From assembly GCA_002771315.1 (NCBI GenBank), contig PCSF01000047.1:1-14801 (forward strand): a stretch of 14,801 bases of DNA, written 5' to 3'. This document shows, piece by piece, positions 1 to 6,099 of this stretch (position 1 is the stretch's first letter; every line of letters begins with the position of its first letter). This DNA is from Desulfobacterales bacterium CG23_combo_of_CG06-09_8_20_14_all_52_9 (GTDB lineage: Bacteria; Desulfobacterota; Desulfobacteria; Desulfobacterales; UBA2156). The notes beneath the pieces are model-generated. The model was not told the DNA's origin and ran no database searches. It was given only the letters and a program-made list of their open reading frames with translations. A program made the position numbers and the translations under genes.

Positions 1-118
1 ACCGGTAAATCACGTCCCTGACATAGGGCCTGAAAAACCCGTATTGACGCTCATAGCGATCGTCCCATACCATTTCCAGGTCTTCGAAATGGTTAGTATC
101 GTTCAAGAGTGTTGGCAC
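1..118 (-). CDS. Partial IS91-like transposase, N-terminal fragment (possibly broken)
   Basis: The minus strand reads into the left edge with a peptide containing HFEDLEMVWDDRYERQYGFF followed by RPYVRDVIYR. This resembles the segment just before the zinc-finger block of IS91-family (Y2, rolling-circle) transposases, which usually has the form HFE-x-YDERYE-x-YGFxRPxV-x-VIYRYLDCG. The cysteine block and catalytic domain would lie outside the window. The only in-frame starts are GTG at 118 and TTG at 106, and an in-frame TGA sits three codons before the GTG. In the neighbouring frame the sequence MKQRANTLERY looks like the usual extreme N-terminus, which suggests a frameshift near position 90 and a decayed copy. 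Family assignment rests on about 30 residues remembered from the family, so it is moderate. An unrelated short ORF is the alternative. Confidence 0.5.
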   Translation of the reverse strand, partial: MPTLLNDTNHFEDLEMVWDDRYERQYGFFRPYVRDVIYR

Positions 119-519
119 GTTGTTTCATGCCAGGGGTTAAAGCCCGATCGAAATTCTCGAAAATCATTACGAGGTACGTCGCGAGCGTGTGCTACCATGG
201 GCTCCGAACATTCCCCACCAGCGCCTCATTTTACCATGTAGCGTAATTCAATCCAACTTTTGGGACATAAATTCAGAAACGGGGGAGTTGGTAGTTTGCA
301 AACACTTAGAAGTCAAGCGCAAGGCCTGTTAATGGAAACACAAAGGGATAGGTATGTCCAAACGCAGGGCAAAATAGAACGACCGTGCTTGTTTTGGCCG
401 GATTGAGCCTGATTAGACAGCCGACGCTGAGTTGTTCGCGGCTGGCCGGGCCGCTTTTGACCCAGCTTAGCTTAGGGCACTCTCTTGCACATAACCAATC
501 GCGGATTTTGGGTTTAAGG
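119..519. other. Gene-poor stretch between transposase fragment and nuclease gene
   Basis: About 400 bp with no ORF that looks like protein. It contains a perfect 10-bp palindrome GTTTGCAAAC at 294-303, an inverted pair CCAACT (253-258) and AGTTGG (286-291), and a GC-rich hairpin at 438-454. If the left-edge fragment is an IS91-type element, this is where the transposase-proximal end (terIS) would be expected, but I could not identify a boundary. Confidence 0.4.
438..458 (+). terminator. GC-rich hairpin followed by TTTT
   Basis: GCGGC (438-442) pairs with GCCGC (450-454) around a 7-nt loop and is followed by four T residues on the plus strand. This has the shape of a weak intrinsic terminator for plus-strand transcription. 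No convincing plus-strand gene lies upstream within the window, so its function is unclear and chance is possible. Confidence 0.25.
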
Positions 520-1017
520 CTAAACCTTGTATTTTCCGAAATCATCCGGAGAGAGCTTTTCCAGGTATTCGGCCCACTTTTTCCCCTCTTCGCTTTTGTC
601 CAAGGCTTCCGCTTCTGAAAACCCCTTTTTCGATTTCTCGATCACCTGATCGTCCACGTAGATGGGAGCCTTGAAACGGAGCGCTACCGCAATGGCATCG
701 CTGGGCCGAGCATCCATGACGAACGTCTTTTCCGGAGAAGTGAAATAGATCTTGGCAAAAAAAGTATTATCCTTCAGGTCGCAAACCTCCACCTTCGATA
801 CCTCGATATTCTGGACCTCAAGGACATTCTTAAAAAGATCGTGGGTCATAGGTCTTTCAAAATGGATGTTCTGCAAAACCGACGCGATGGCCGTGGCTTC
901 CAAAAGACCGATCCAGATGGGAATCGCCTGGTCGTCCTCCTGGGATTTCAATATCAGGATGGGCGTATTGGTCGAGGGATCCAGCGTCAAACCCGCTATA
1001 TTCACTTTATGCAACAT
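520..1017 (-). CDS. Bifunctional nuclease family protein (DUF151/BFN)
   Basis: This 165-aa protein matches the DUF151 'bifunctional nuclease' family, members of which have been described with DNase and RNase activity; the role in bacteria is poorly defined. Visible family signatures are IPIWIG (residues 32-37), the RPMTHDL segment (55-61) and DARPSDAIAVAL (102-113). The C-terminal third (about 128-165) is the charged helical tail usual for bacterial members, and the length is normal. Start: ATG at 1017 with an AAGGAG ribosome-binding site 7-8 nt upstream. Its first 16 bp overlap the end of miaB, so it is the last gene of the DUF4911-miaB-bfn operon and probably translationally coupled. A small inverted repeat (511-526) covers its stop codon, but no T-tract follows on the minus strand. 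Family assignment is firm; the biological role is not. Confidence 0.93.
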   Translation of the reverse strand: MLHKVNIAGLTLDPSTNTPILILKSQEDDQAIPIWIGLLEATAIASVLQNIHFERPMTHDLFKNVLEVQNIEVSKVEVCDLKDNTFFAKIYFTSPEKTFVMDARPSDAIAVALRFKAPIYVDDQVIEKSKKGFSEAEALDKSEEGKKWAEYLEKLSPDDFGKYKV

Positions 1018-2438
1018 GAGTGCTTTCTCCTTATTTCTTCAAACCGGCCGGGTCGGCATTCCGGCGCTTCCCCCACGAGGGAGTTCGCAAAGGCTTGCTT
1101 TATATGGACACGAACCAGTGCGCCCGGATAGACAACATCCTGGAAAGGCGATCCTCCTTTCACCCTGAAGTTGACGATTTTATTACCCAAGGTTCGGCCG
1201 GTCCATTGGATCCCTTCCGGCCCACTCGAATCGGTCTGTTTTTGCGTCTTCTTGCTCAGACCATCCACGAGAACCTCCTGAAAGGTTCCCACGAGGGCCC
1301 GGTATTTTTTCAGGGTAACATCCCGCTGGAATTTGAAAAGCGTTTTGACCCGTTCTGTCTTGATGCTCTCCGGAACCTTTTCCATCAACCCGGCAGCCCG
1401 GGTGCCTTTTCTGTCTGAATACTTGAAAGCAAACAGGCTGTCAAACTCCACCACCGCCATCATACTGAGGGTTTCCTGAAAATCGTCTTCGCTTTCCCCT
1501 GGAAAACCGACGATGAAGTCTGTGGTTATGGAGATATCCGGGCAGACCAATCTCAGGGCCTTGACCCGGTCAATATAGTGTGCCCGGGTATACCGGCGAT
1601 GCATCCTCGACAAAACACGATCCGAGCCGCTCTGTACCGGAAGATGGATATGCCGGCACAATTTGTCCAACCGACCGAAGGCGGCAACCAAATCATCGGA
1701 AAGGTCCTTGGGGTGTGAGGTTGTAAAGCGGATCCGCTCCAATCCCTCGATTGTATTAATTCTGGCGAGCAACTCCGAAAATGAAGAAATTCCTTCCTTT
1801 TTACCATAGCTGTTGACATTTTGCCCCAAAAGGGTGACTTCGCGAACACCTGCAGCCACCAGATCCTGTATTTCAGATATGATTTCCTCCGGATCCCTGC
1901 TCCTCTCCCGACCCCGGACAAAAGGGACGACGCAATAGGCGCAAAAATTGTCGCATCCTTGCATGATGGTGACGAAACGGGAAACACCAGGGGCCTTATC
2001 TGCCGTCTTTTGGGAGAAAAAAGTCCGTATTTCTTCAATGCTCTCGCCGACATCCACGTCCACAATACGACGCCGGTTCCTGTGAATCTCCTCGATGATC
2101 TTCGGAAGCCGCCCGTAAGAATGGGTCCCCAAAACCAGATCCACATGGGCCGTTCTTTCGAAGATTCGGTCCGCTTCCTGCTGGGCAACGCACCCGCATG
2201 CAGCGATGATGAGATCGGGGTTCCTTTTCTTTAAAGCCGCCAGCCTTCCTAAAAAACTAAAGACTTTCTGCTCTGCCTTTTCCCGGATGGCGCAGGTGTT
2301 GAGAAATATCAAATCGGCGCCTTCGGGAAAAGGGATCTGGCGATACCCGCATCTCTGCATCAACGCCGAGATCCTTTCGGAATCATGGACGTTCATCTGG
2401 CATCCGATGGTGTTGATGTAAAACCGTTTTTCTCTCAT
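1002..2438 (-). CDS. miaB: tRNA-2-methylthio-N6-dimethylallyladenosine synthase MiaB
   Basis: MiaB is a radical-SAM methylthiotransferase that converts i6A at position 37 of tRNAs reading UNN codons to ms2i6A in the cytoplasm. Domains in order: the N-terminal UPF0004 domain with cysteines for the auxiliary 4Fe-4S cluster (C13 in IGCQMN, C49 in NTCAIR, C83 in CGCVAQ); the radical-SAM core with GCDNFCAYC (C162, C166, C169); and a C-terminal TRAM RNA-binding domain ending about residue 450. About 25 extra residues follow, with a cysteine pair near the end, and their coding sequence overlaps the next gene. IGCQMN and NTCAIREKAEQK fit MiaB better than RimO or MtaB. I chose ATG at 2438; an in-frame TTG at 2444 adds two residues. 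No strong ribosome-binding site is visible, consistent with coupling to the upstream DUF4911 gene, which it overlaps by 56 bp. Confidence 0.96.
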   Translation of the reverse strand: MREKRFYINTIGCQMNVHDSERISALMQRCGYRQIPFPEGADLIFLNTCAIREKAEQKVFSFLGRLAALKKRNPDLIIAACGCVAQQEADRIFERTAHVDLVLGTHSYGRLPKIIEEIHRNRRRIVDVDVGESIEEIRTFFSQKTADKAPGVSRFVTIMQGCDNFCAYCVVPFVRGRERSRDPEEIISEIQDLVAAGVREVTLLGQNVNSYGKKEGISSFSELLARINTIEGLERIRFTTSHPKDLSDDLVAAFGRLDKLCRHIHLPVQSGSDRVLSRMHRRYTRAHYIDRVKALRLVCPDISITTDFIVGFPGESEDDFQETLSMMAVVEFDSLFAFKYSDRKGTRAAGLMEKVPESIKTERVKTLFKFQRDVTLKKYRALVGTFQEVLVDGLSKKTQKQTDSSGPEGIQWTGRTLGNKIVNFRVKGGSPFQDVVYPGALVRVHIKQAFANSLVGEAPECRPGRFEEIRRKHSCCIK

Positions 2439-2640
2439 AATCAATAGTAATTTCGGATTGAAGACTTTTCAACAAGTCTGCCGCCTCCTGCTCGCATCCC
2501 GGGGAAACATGGAGGCAGACGATGCCACGAATCGGATCGAGTGTTCGCATCATCGCGATTCCGTCGTAGCCCTCCAGAATGAACTTAAACAATGCCATTT
2601 CATGAGGCTTGATGCGCAATCGCCATAGAACGCTTCTCAA
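2383..2640 (-). CDS. DUF4911 domain protein
   Basis: An 85-aa protein that I assign to DUF4911, small proteins of unknown function. The signature is a stretch like IKPHEMALFKFILEGYDGIA (residues 10-29), then a TLDP segment and a hydrophobic strand (RGIVCLHVSPG, 38-48). The compact shape suggests a small ACT- or ferredoxin-like alpha/beta fold, but this is inference. The start codon is TTG at 2640: it has a good AAAAGGAG ribosome-binding site with about 8 nt spacing, and no better in-frame ATG precedes the conserved part. It is first in the operon with miaB and the bifunctional nuclease and divergent from recJ; its 3' end overlaps miaB by 56 bp. A 15-bp palindrome (2633-2647) is centred on the start codon. 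No catalytic residues can be proposed. Confidence 0.8.
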   Translation of the reverse strand: MRSVLWRLRIKPHEMALFKFILEGYDGIAMMRTLDPIRGIVCLHVSPGCEQEAADLLKSLQSEITIDYERKTVLHQHHRMPDERP

Positions 2641-2647
2641 TGAGAAG
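2633..2647. repeat. Palindrome over the TTG start of the DUF4911 gene
   Basis: CTTCTCA (2633-2639) and TGAGAAG (2641-2647) are perfect inverted 7-mers separated by one base, which is also the first base of the TTG start codon on the minus strand. The ribosome-binding site lies immediately outside (2649-2655). In mRNA a 5-bp stem with a 5-nt loop could form and hide the start codon; as DNA it could be a binding site. Either role is inference. Confidence 0.4.
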
Positions 2648-2764
2648 ACTCCTTTTGATTTCAGAGGCTACCATCACCCGGATCTTAATTTCAATACCTT
2701 TCTCTAATCCCGATGCACGGAGTTCTCCCTTGTGCGGATGATCGATATCCGGTATAGGACCTGC

Positions 2765-4483
2765 ATGGATAAACTGTGGGAAATCCACCGACCCCAACCT
2801 GATCTCGTTGAACAAGTGGCCCGGGACCTGCGGATCGACCCGATTGTGGCTTTGCTCCTGGTCAATCGCGGCATATCCAATCCTGCCGATGCCGAAAACT
2901 TCTTGTCCCCGAGCCTGAATCACCTGCGGTCTCCTTTTACCCTCAAGGATGTTACACAAGCCGCCGACCGCATCATCCGTGCCCTTATAAACAGGGGAAA
3001 AATCTTGATATTTGGAGACTACGATGTGGATGGTGTCACGGCCGCCGCCGTGATTTATGATTTTTTGAAACCGCTTCAAGCCGATATCTCCGTTTATTTT
3101 CCTCACCGAACCCGGGAAGGATATGGCCTCCGACCCGAACATGTCCTGCGGCACATCGCACCGGGTAAGTTCGACCTGGTTATCACTGTCGATTGCGGAT
3201 CCGGAAGCCACGAGGCCGTAACAGCCGCCTCTCGTGTCGGCATCGATACCATCATTACCGATCATCATCGAATCGATTCGTCTCTTCCAAATGCTGCTGC
3301 GGTGGTCAACCCCAATCGCCCGGATTGCCCTTCGGGTTTCGGATACCTCGCAGGAGTCGGGGTAGCCTACTTTCTCGTCATCGTTTTAAGGAAACGTCTC
3401 CGGGAAATCGGTTATTGGAAACAACAACCCGAACCCAATCTGAGGGAACTTTGCGATCTCGTGGCGCTGGGAACCGTGGCGGATATGGTGCCTATGGTCC
3501 TGGAAAACCGAATTCTGACAAAAGAAGGCTTGGGCCTGATTCAGGCGGGTCGACGCATCTCCATCCGCGCCCTGGCAGAATCGTCGGGCATCGGGCTTGA
3601 ATCCATCGATGCGGAAGCCGTCGCCTTTCGGCTGTCGCCCCGGATCAATGCTGCCGGCCGCATCGATCATGCCGGACTGGCTTTTGATTTGCTGCAGGAA
3701 ACGGGACTTCGTGCGGCGAGGGAAAAGGCGGAACGCCTCAATGCGATGAATGCAGACAGACAGCGTATAGAAAAACAGATTGTTGACGATATCGACCGGC
3801 AACTCCAAGCGCGACCCGAGATGCTGAAAAACCGAACCCTCGTGCTTTCCGGGCCAAACTGGCACGAAGGGATTCTCGGCATTGCGGCTTCCAAGGTAGT
3901 GGAAAAGTACCATCGGATGGCCGTCCTAATTTCAACCCGGGATGGAATAGGCAAAGGTTCGGCCCGAGGGGTTGCGGGCCTGGACCTTTTCGGGTTTCTG
4001 TGCCAGTGCAAAGGATACCTCGAAGATTTCGGCGGCCATCAAACCGCTGCAGGGCTAAAGGTCCGGACGGCAAATATCGACACTTTCACTGAGATTTTCG
4101 AAGAAACCGTGCGGCGGCAAAGTCGCCCAGAGGATTTCATCCCCAGAATCTTCGTAGACTGCGAACTTGGTTTCGATCAGATCAATTCCGATCTCATCGA
4201 TGCCCTGGAAGGGCTCAAACCCCACGGCGTGGGGAATCCTGCACCTTTGTTCCTGGCCCGAAACGTCCGGGTGCTTTCCTCCCGGTTGGTGGGTGAAACC
4301 CACCGGAAGATGCGACTCGCCCAATTTACAGGCGGCCGGAATTGCACCCTTGAAGCGATACAGTTTCATATCGATCCGGAAGCGCCCCAGAAAACAACCT
4401 TTTCACGGATGGCTTACCGCCTTACATGGAACCATTGGAATGGGAGAAAAACAGCCCAAGCCATTGTCGAGGAAACGAACTGA
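2765..4483 (+). CDS. recJ: Single-stranded-DNA-specific exonuclease RecJ
   Basis: RecJ is a 5'-3' single-strand exonuclease of recombinational, mismatch and base-excision repair, using two metal ions in a DHH-phosphoesterase core. The 572-aa protein shows the motifs in order: GDYDVDG (84-90), VDCGSG (142-147), ITDHH (164-168, the DHH motif), GVGVAYF (197-203), LVALGTVADMVP (232-243), the DHHA1 domain with NWHEGILGIAAS (365-376) and GKGSARG (396-402), GGHQTAAG (423-430), and a C-terminal OB-fold region (about 460-570). Length is normal and all metal-binding residues are present. I chose ATG at 2765, giving MDKLWEI, where family members usually begin; a GTG at 2732 would add 11 unconserved residues. 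It is divergent from the DUF4911-miaB operon and 54 bp upstream of the RNase Z-like gene, with which it is probably co-transcribed. Confidence 0.96.
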   Translation: MDKLWEIHRPQPDLVEQVARDLRIDPIVALLLVNRGISNPADAENFLSPSLNHLRSPFTLKDVTQAADRIIRALINRGKILIFGDYDVDGVTAAAVIYDFLKPLQADISVYFPHRTREGYGLRPEHVLRHIAPGKFDLVITVDCGSGSHEAVTAASRVGIDTIITDHHRIDSSLPNAAAVVNPNRPDCPSGFGYLAGVGVAYFLVIVLRKRLREIGYWKQQPEPNLRELCDLVALGTVADMVPMVLENRILTKEGLGLIQAGRRISIRALAESSGIGLESIDAEAVAFRLSPRINAAGRIDHAGLAFDLLQETGLRAAREKAERLNAMNADRQRIEKQIVDDIDRQLQARPEMLKNRTLVLSGPNWHEGILGIAASKVVEKYHRMAVLISTRDGIGKGSARGVAGLDLFGFLCQCKGYLEDFGGHQTAAGLKVRTANIDTFTEIFEETVRRQSRPEDFIPRIFVDCELGFDQINSDLIDALEGLKPHGVGNPAPLFLARNVRVLSSRLVGETHRKMRLAQFTGGRNCTLEAIQFHIDPEAPQKTTFSRMAYRLTWNHWNGRKTAQAIVEETN

Positions 4484-4537
4484 TCGATCCCGCATTAAGG
4501 CTTCGTAAACCCAATGACCGCAGGACAGGCGGATGAC

Positions 4538-5560
4538 ATGCGGCCGAGTTTTCATCCACGGCTTATTAACGCGCCTGTCGAAGATCCCGGCCTTTTTATC
4601 CCCTTTTTATTTCAAAAGCGGGCATTTCTTTTCGATCTGGGGGATCTTTCATCCCTCTCTTCGAGAGATCTTCTCAAAATCAGCCATGTTTTCGTCACCC
4701 ATGCCCATATGGATCATTTCATCGGGTTCGATCGGCTGCTGCGCCTTTTCCTGGGAAGATCCAAGACCTTGAATCTATTCGGTCCAAAAGGATTTTTACG
4801 CCATGTGAAAGGAAAGCTTTCCGGGTACTCCTGGGACCTGGTGAAAAATTACGAAAATCCATTGGTTTTGAAGGTGACGGAAGTCACCGAGGCGCATCTA
4901 GTCACCCGCGAGTTTGCCTGCCGGGACGGATTTCTTCCGGGGAAACCCCGTTCCCGCCCTTTTTCCGAGACACTGCTGGAAGAACCCCCTCTTACCGTCT
5001 CCACATCCATCTTTGACCACAGCATCCCCTGCCTTGGTTTTTCCATGAAGGAACGTTTCCATGTCAACGTGAAAAAGGATGCGGTGCGCGCCATGGGCCT
5101 GGATATCGGTCCGTGGCTGAGGGAATTCAAAGAATCCTTGTTCGCATCCAAAGAACCATCGACGTTTTTGACGATTCAAAGGGGGCAAAAAACCCTCAGG
5201 ATTCGTTTAGGAGATTTGGCGGACCAGATCGCGATGATCACACCGGGACAAAAGATCACTTATATAACCGACATCGGATTTTCTTTGCTCAACGAGGCAA
5301 AGGCCGTCACCCTGGCGATGGATTCGGACCACCTTTTTATCGAGGCCTCTTTTTTGGAAAAGGAAAAATGTATCGCTTTCCAAAAGCACCACCTTACCGC
5401 CTCACAAGCCGGGACAATCGCAGGAAAGGCCCGGGTCAAGCAATTTACCCTCTTTCATTTTTCTCCCCGATACACGGAAGAAATCCATGATTTCGAAAAA
5501 GAGGCAAAAAAAGCCTATCAGGATTCCCTGGCTTCACGAACCCGTATCCCGCAAGATTGA
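4538..5560 (+). CDS. RNase Z-like metallo-beta-lactamase-fold hydrolase
   Basis: A 340-aa zinc-dependent hydrolase related to RNase Z (tRNA 3'-processing endonuclease, COG1234). Visible metal ligands: THAHMDH (54-60), DHSIPCLGF with H161 (RNase Z has H-x-VP-x-xGY), D245 in ITDIGF (RNase Z has SGDT), HHLTASQAG (284-292), and H307 in HFSPRY (RNase Z has HFSSRY). The segment MGLDIGPWLREFK (186-198) matches the GPP-GPL-x-KL region that precedes the second metal aspartate in RNase Z. It differs from standard RNase Z (about 305 aa) by its MRPSFHPRLIN start, its greater length and the SGDT-to-ITDI change, so tRNA may not be the substrate. I preferred ATG at 4538 because MRPSFHP is where I expect relatives to begin; ATG at 4514 adds eight residues. 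It follows recJ closely and is probably in the same transcript. Confidence 0.85.
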   Translation: MRPSFHPRLINAPVEDPGLFIPFLFQKRAFLFDLGDLSSLSSRDLLKISHVFVTHAHMDHFIGFDRLLRLFLGRSKTLNLFGPKGFLRHVKGKLSGYSWDLVKNYENPLVLKVTEVTEAHLVTREFACRDGFLPGKPRSRPFSETLLEEPPLTVSTSIFDHSIPCLGFSMKERFHVNVKKDAVRAMGLDIGPWLREFKESLFASKEPSTFLTIQRGQKTLRIRLGDLADQIAMITPGQKITYITDIGFSLLNEAKAVTLAMDSDHLFIEASFLEKEKCIAFQKHHLTASQAGTIAGKARVKQFTLFHFSPRYTEEIHDFEKEAKKAYQDSLASRTRIPQD

Positions 5561-5570
5561 ATGTTTTTGC

Positions 5571-5599
5571 TTGAAATGGGATTGTTTTCCTTTTATGAT
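5571..5599 (+). promoter_or_regulatory. Sigma70-type promoter upstream of the 148-aa unknown gene
   Basis: TTGAAA (5571-5576), a 17-bp spacer and TATGAT (5594-5599) lie just past the stop of the RNase Z-like gene. The expected start near 5606 gives a leader of about 47 nt before the ATG at 5653. Five of six bases match consensus in each hexamer and spacing is ideal; activity is inferred. Confidence 0.55.
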
Positions 5600-5652
5600 A
5601 CGCCCTAAAAAATGGCGGGGGATTAAACCTTTCGCTGGAAAAGGACATCAGA

Positions 5653-6099
5653 ATGTCGAAGGTATTCCGGAAAAGTACGCGTGAAGCGAGCATTTTATCC
5701 AAAATCGAATCCTCCAAGGAACATGCCCGGAGAATGGCCATCAACGGAGTGAAGGACTGCACCGAATCGTTGAGCAATGCCATTGCCATGAAGCTAGTGG
5801 AAACCGGTTTGGTGGAAACGACCAGTAAAAACAGCCTCGAGGAACAGATCAAAGGATCCCTTACCAAATTGACGCGGGCTGAAGACTTTGACGTCGATTA
5901 CCAAGTCGCCCCTTTTCGCAACATGGTTCCGCAGCCCCATGTGGTGAGCATGTACTTGACGGCCTTTGTCCTCGAGCATCTGATCAATCACAAGGATATC
6001 GTGGACATATTCGGGGAGGACATTGAAATTTACTCCTGCATCAATCAGCAGGTGGTTAAATTTTTATCCCGAGAAAAACTGCCCGATGAATTCACTTAG
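5653..6099 (+). CDS. Hypothetical protein, family not recognised
   Basis: I do not recognise this 148-aa protein. It is soluble-looking, with no signal peptide or membrane segment. The N-terminal third (1-60) is basic then helical and rich in K, E and S (ILSKIESSKEHARRMAINGV). The middle (70-95) has an acidic patch and a proline-containing stretch (APFRNMVPQPH). The C-terminal half (95-140) looks like packed helices (VVSMYLTAFVLEHLINHKDI) followed by a short strand. Two cysteines (C36, C129) make no motif. Start: ATG at 5653 with AAAGGA about 7 nt upstream, and a good sigma70 promoter at 5571-5599. It looks like a real gene from its ribosome-binding site, promoter and protein-like composition. 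Its last 8 bp overlap the end of the convergent helicase-exonuclease gene. A lineage-restricted protein is my best guess. Confidence 0.8.
   Translation: MSKVFRKSTREASILSKIESSKEHARRMAINGVKDCTESLSNAIAMKLVETGLVETTSKNSLEEQIKGSLTKLTRAEDFDVDYQVAPFRNMVPQPHVVSMYLTAFVLEHLINHKDIVDIFGEDIEIYSCINQQVVKFLSREKLPDEFT

Noticed and set aside
44..241. 65-codon plus-strand frame at the left edge
   Set aside because: Overlaps the transposase-like frame on the other strand; composition looks random and there is no ribosome-binding site.
511..526. Inverted repeat GGTTTA-AGGC-TAAACC over the nuclease stop codon as a terminator
   Set aside because: AT-rich 6-bp stem with no T-tract on the minus strand; not a convincing terminator.
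306..618. Short open frames of 77-79 codons on both strands beside the bifunctional nuclease
   Set aside because: Mutually overlapping, partly antisense to the nuclease C-terminus, no ribosome-binding site and no family resemblance.
2730..2764. Possible promoter TTGTGC-17-TATAGG that would make recJ leaderless
   Set aside because: The -35 matches consensus at only three positions and a weak AGGA lies before the ATG, so the case is too thin.
2600..3268. 222-codon open frame on the minus strand opposite recJ
   Set aside because: It is antisense to the conserved RecJ motifs, with no recognisable family; its last part also overlaps the DUF4911 start in another frame. A shadow frame.
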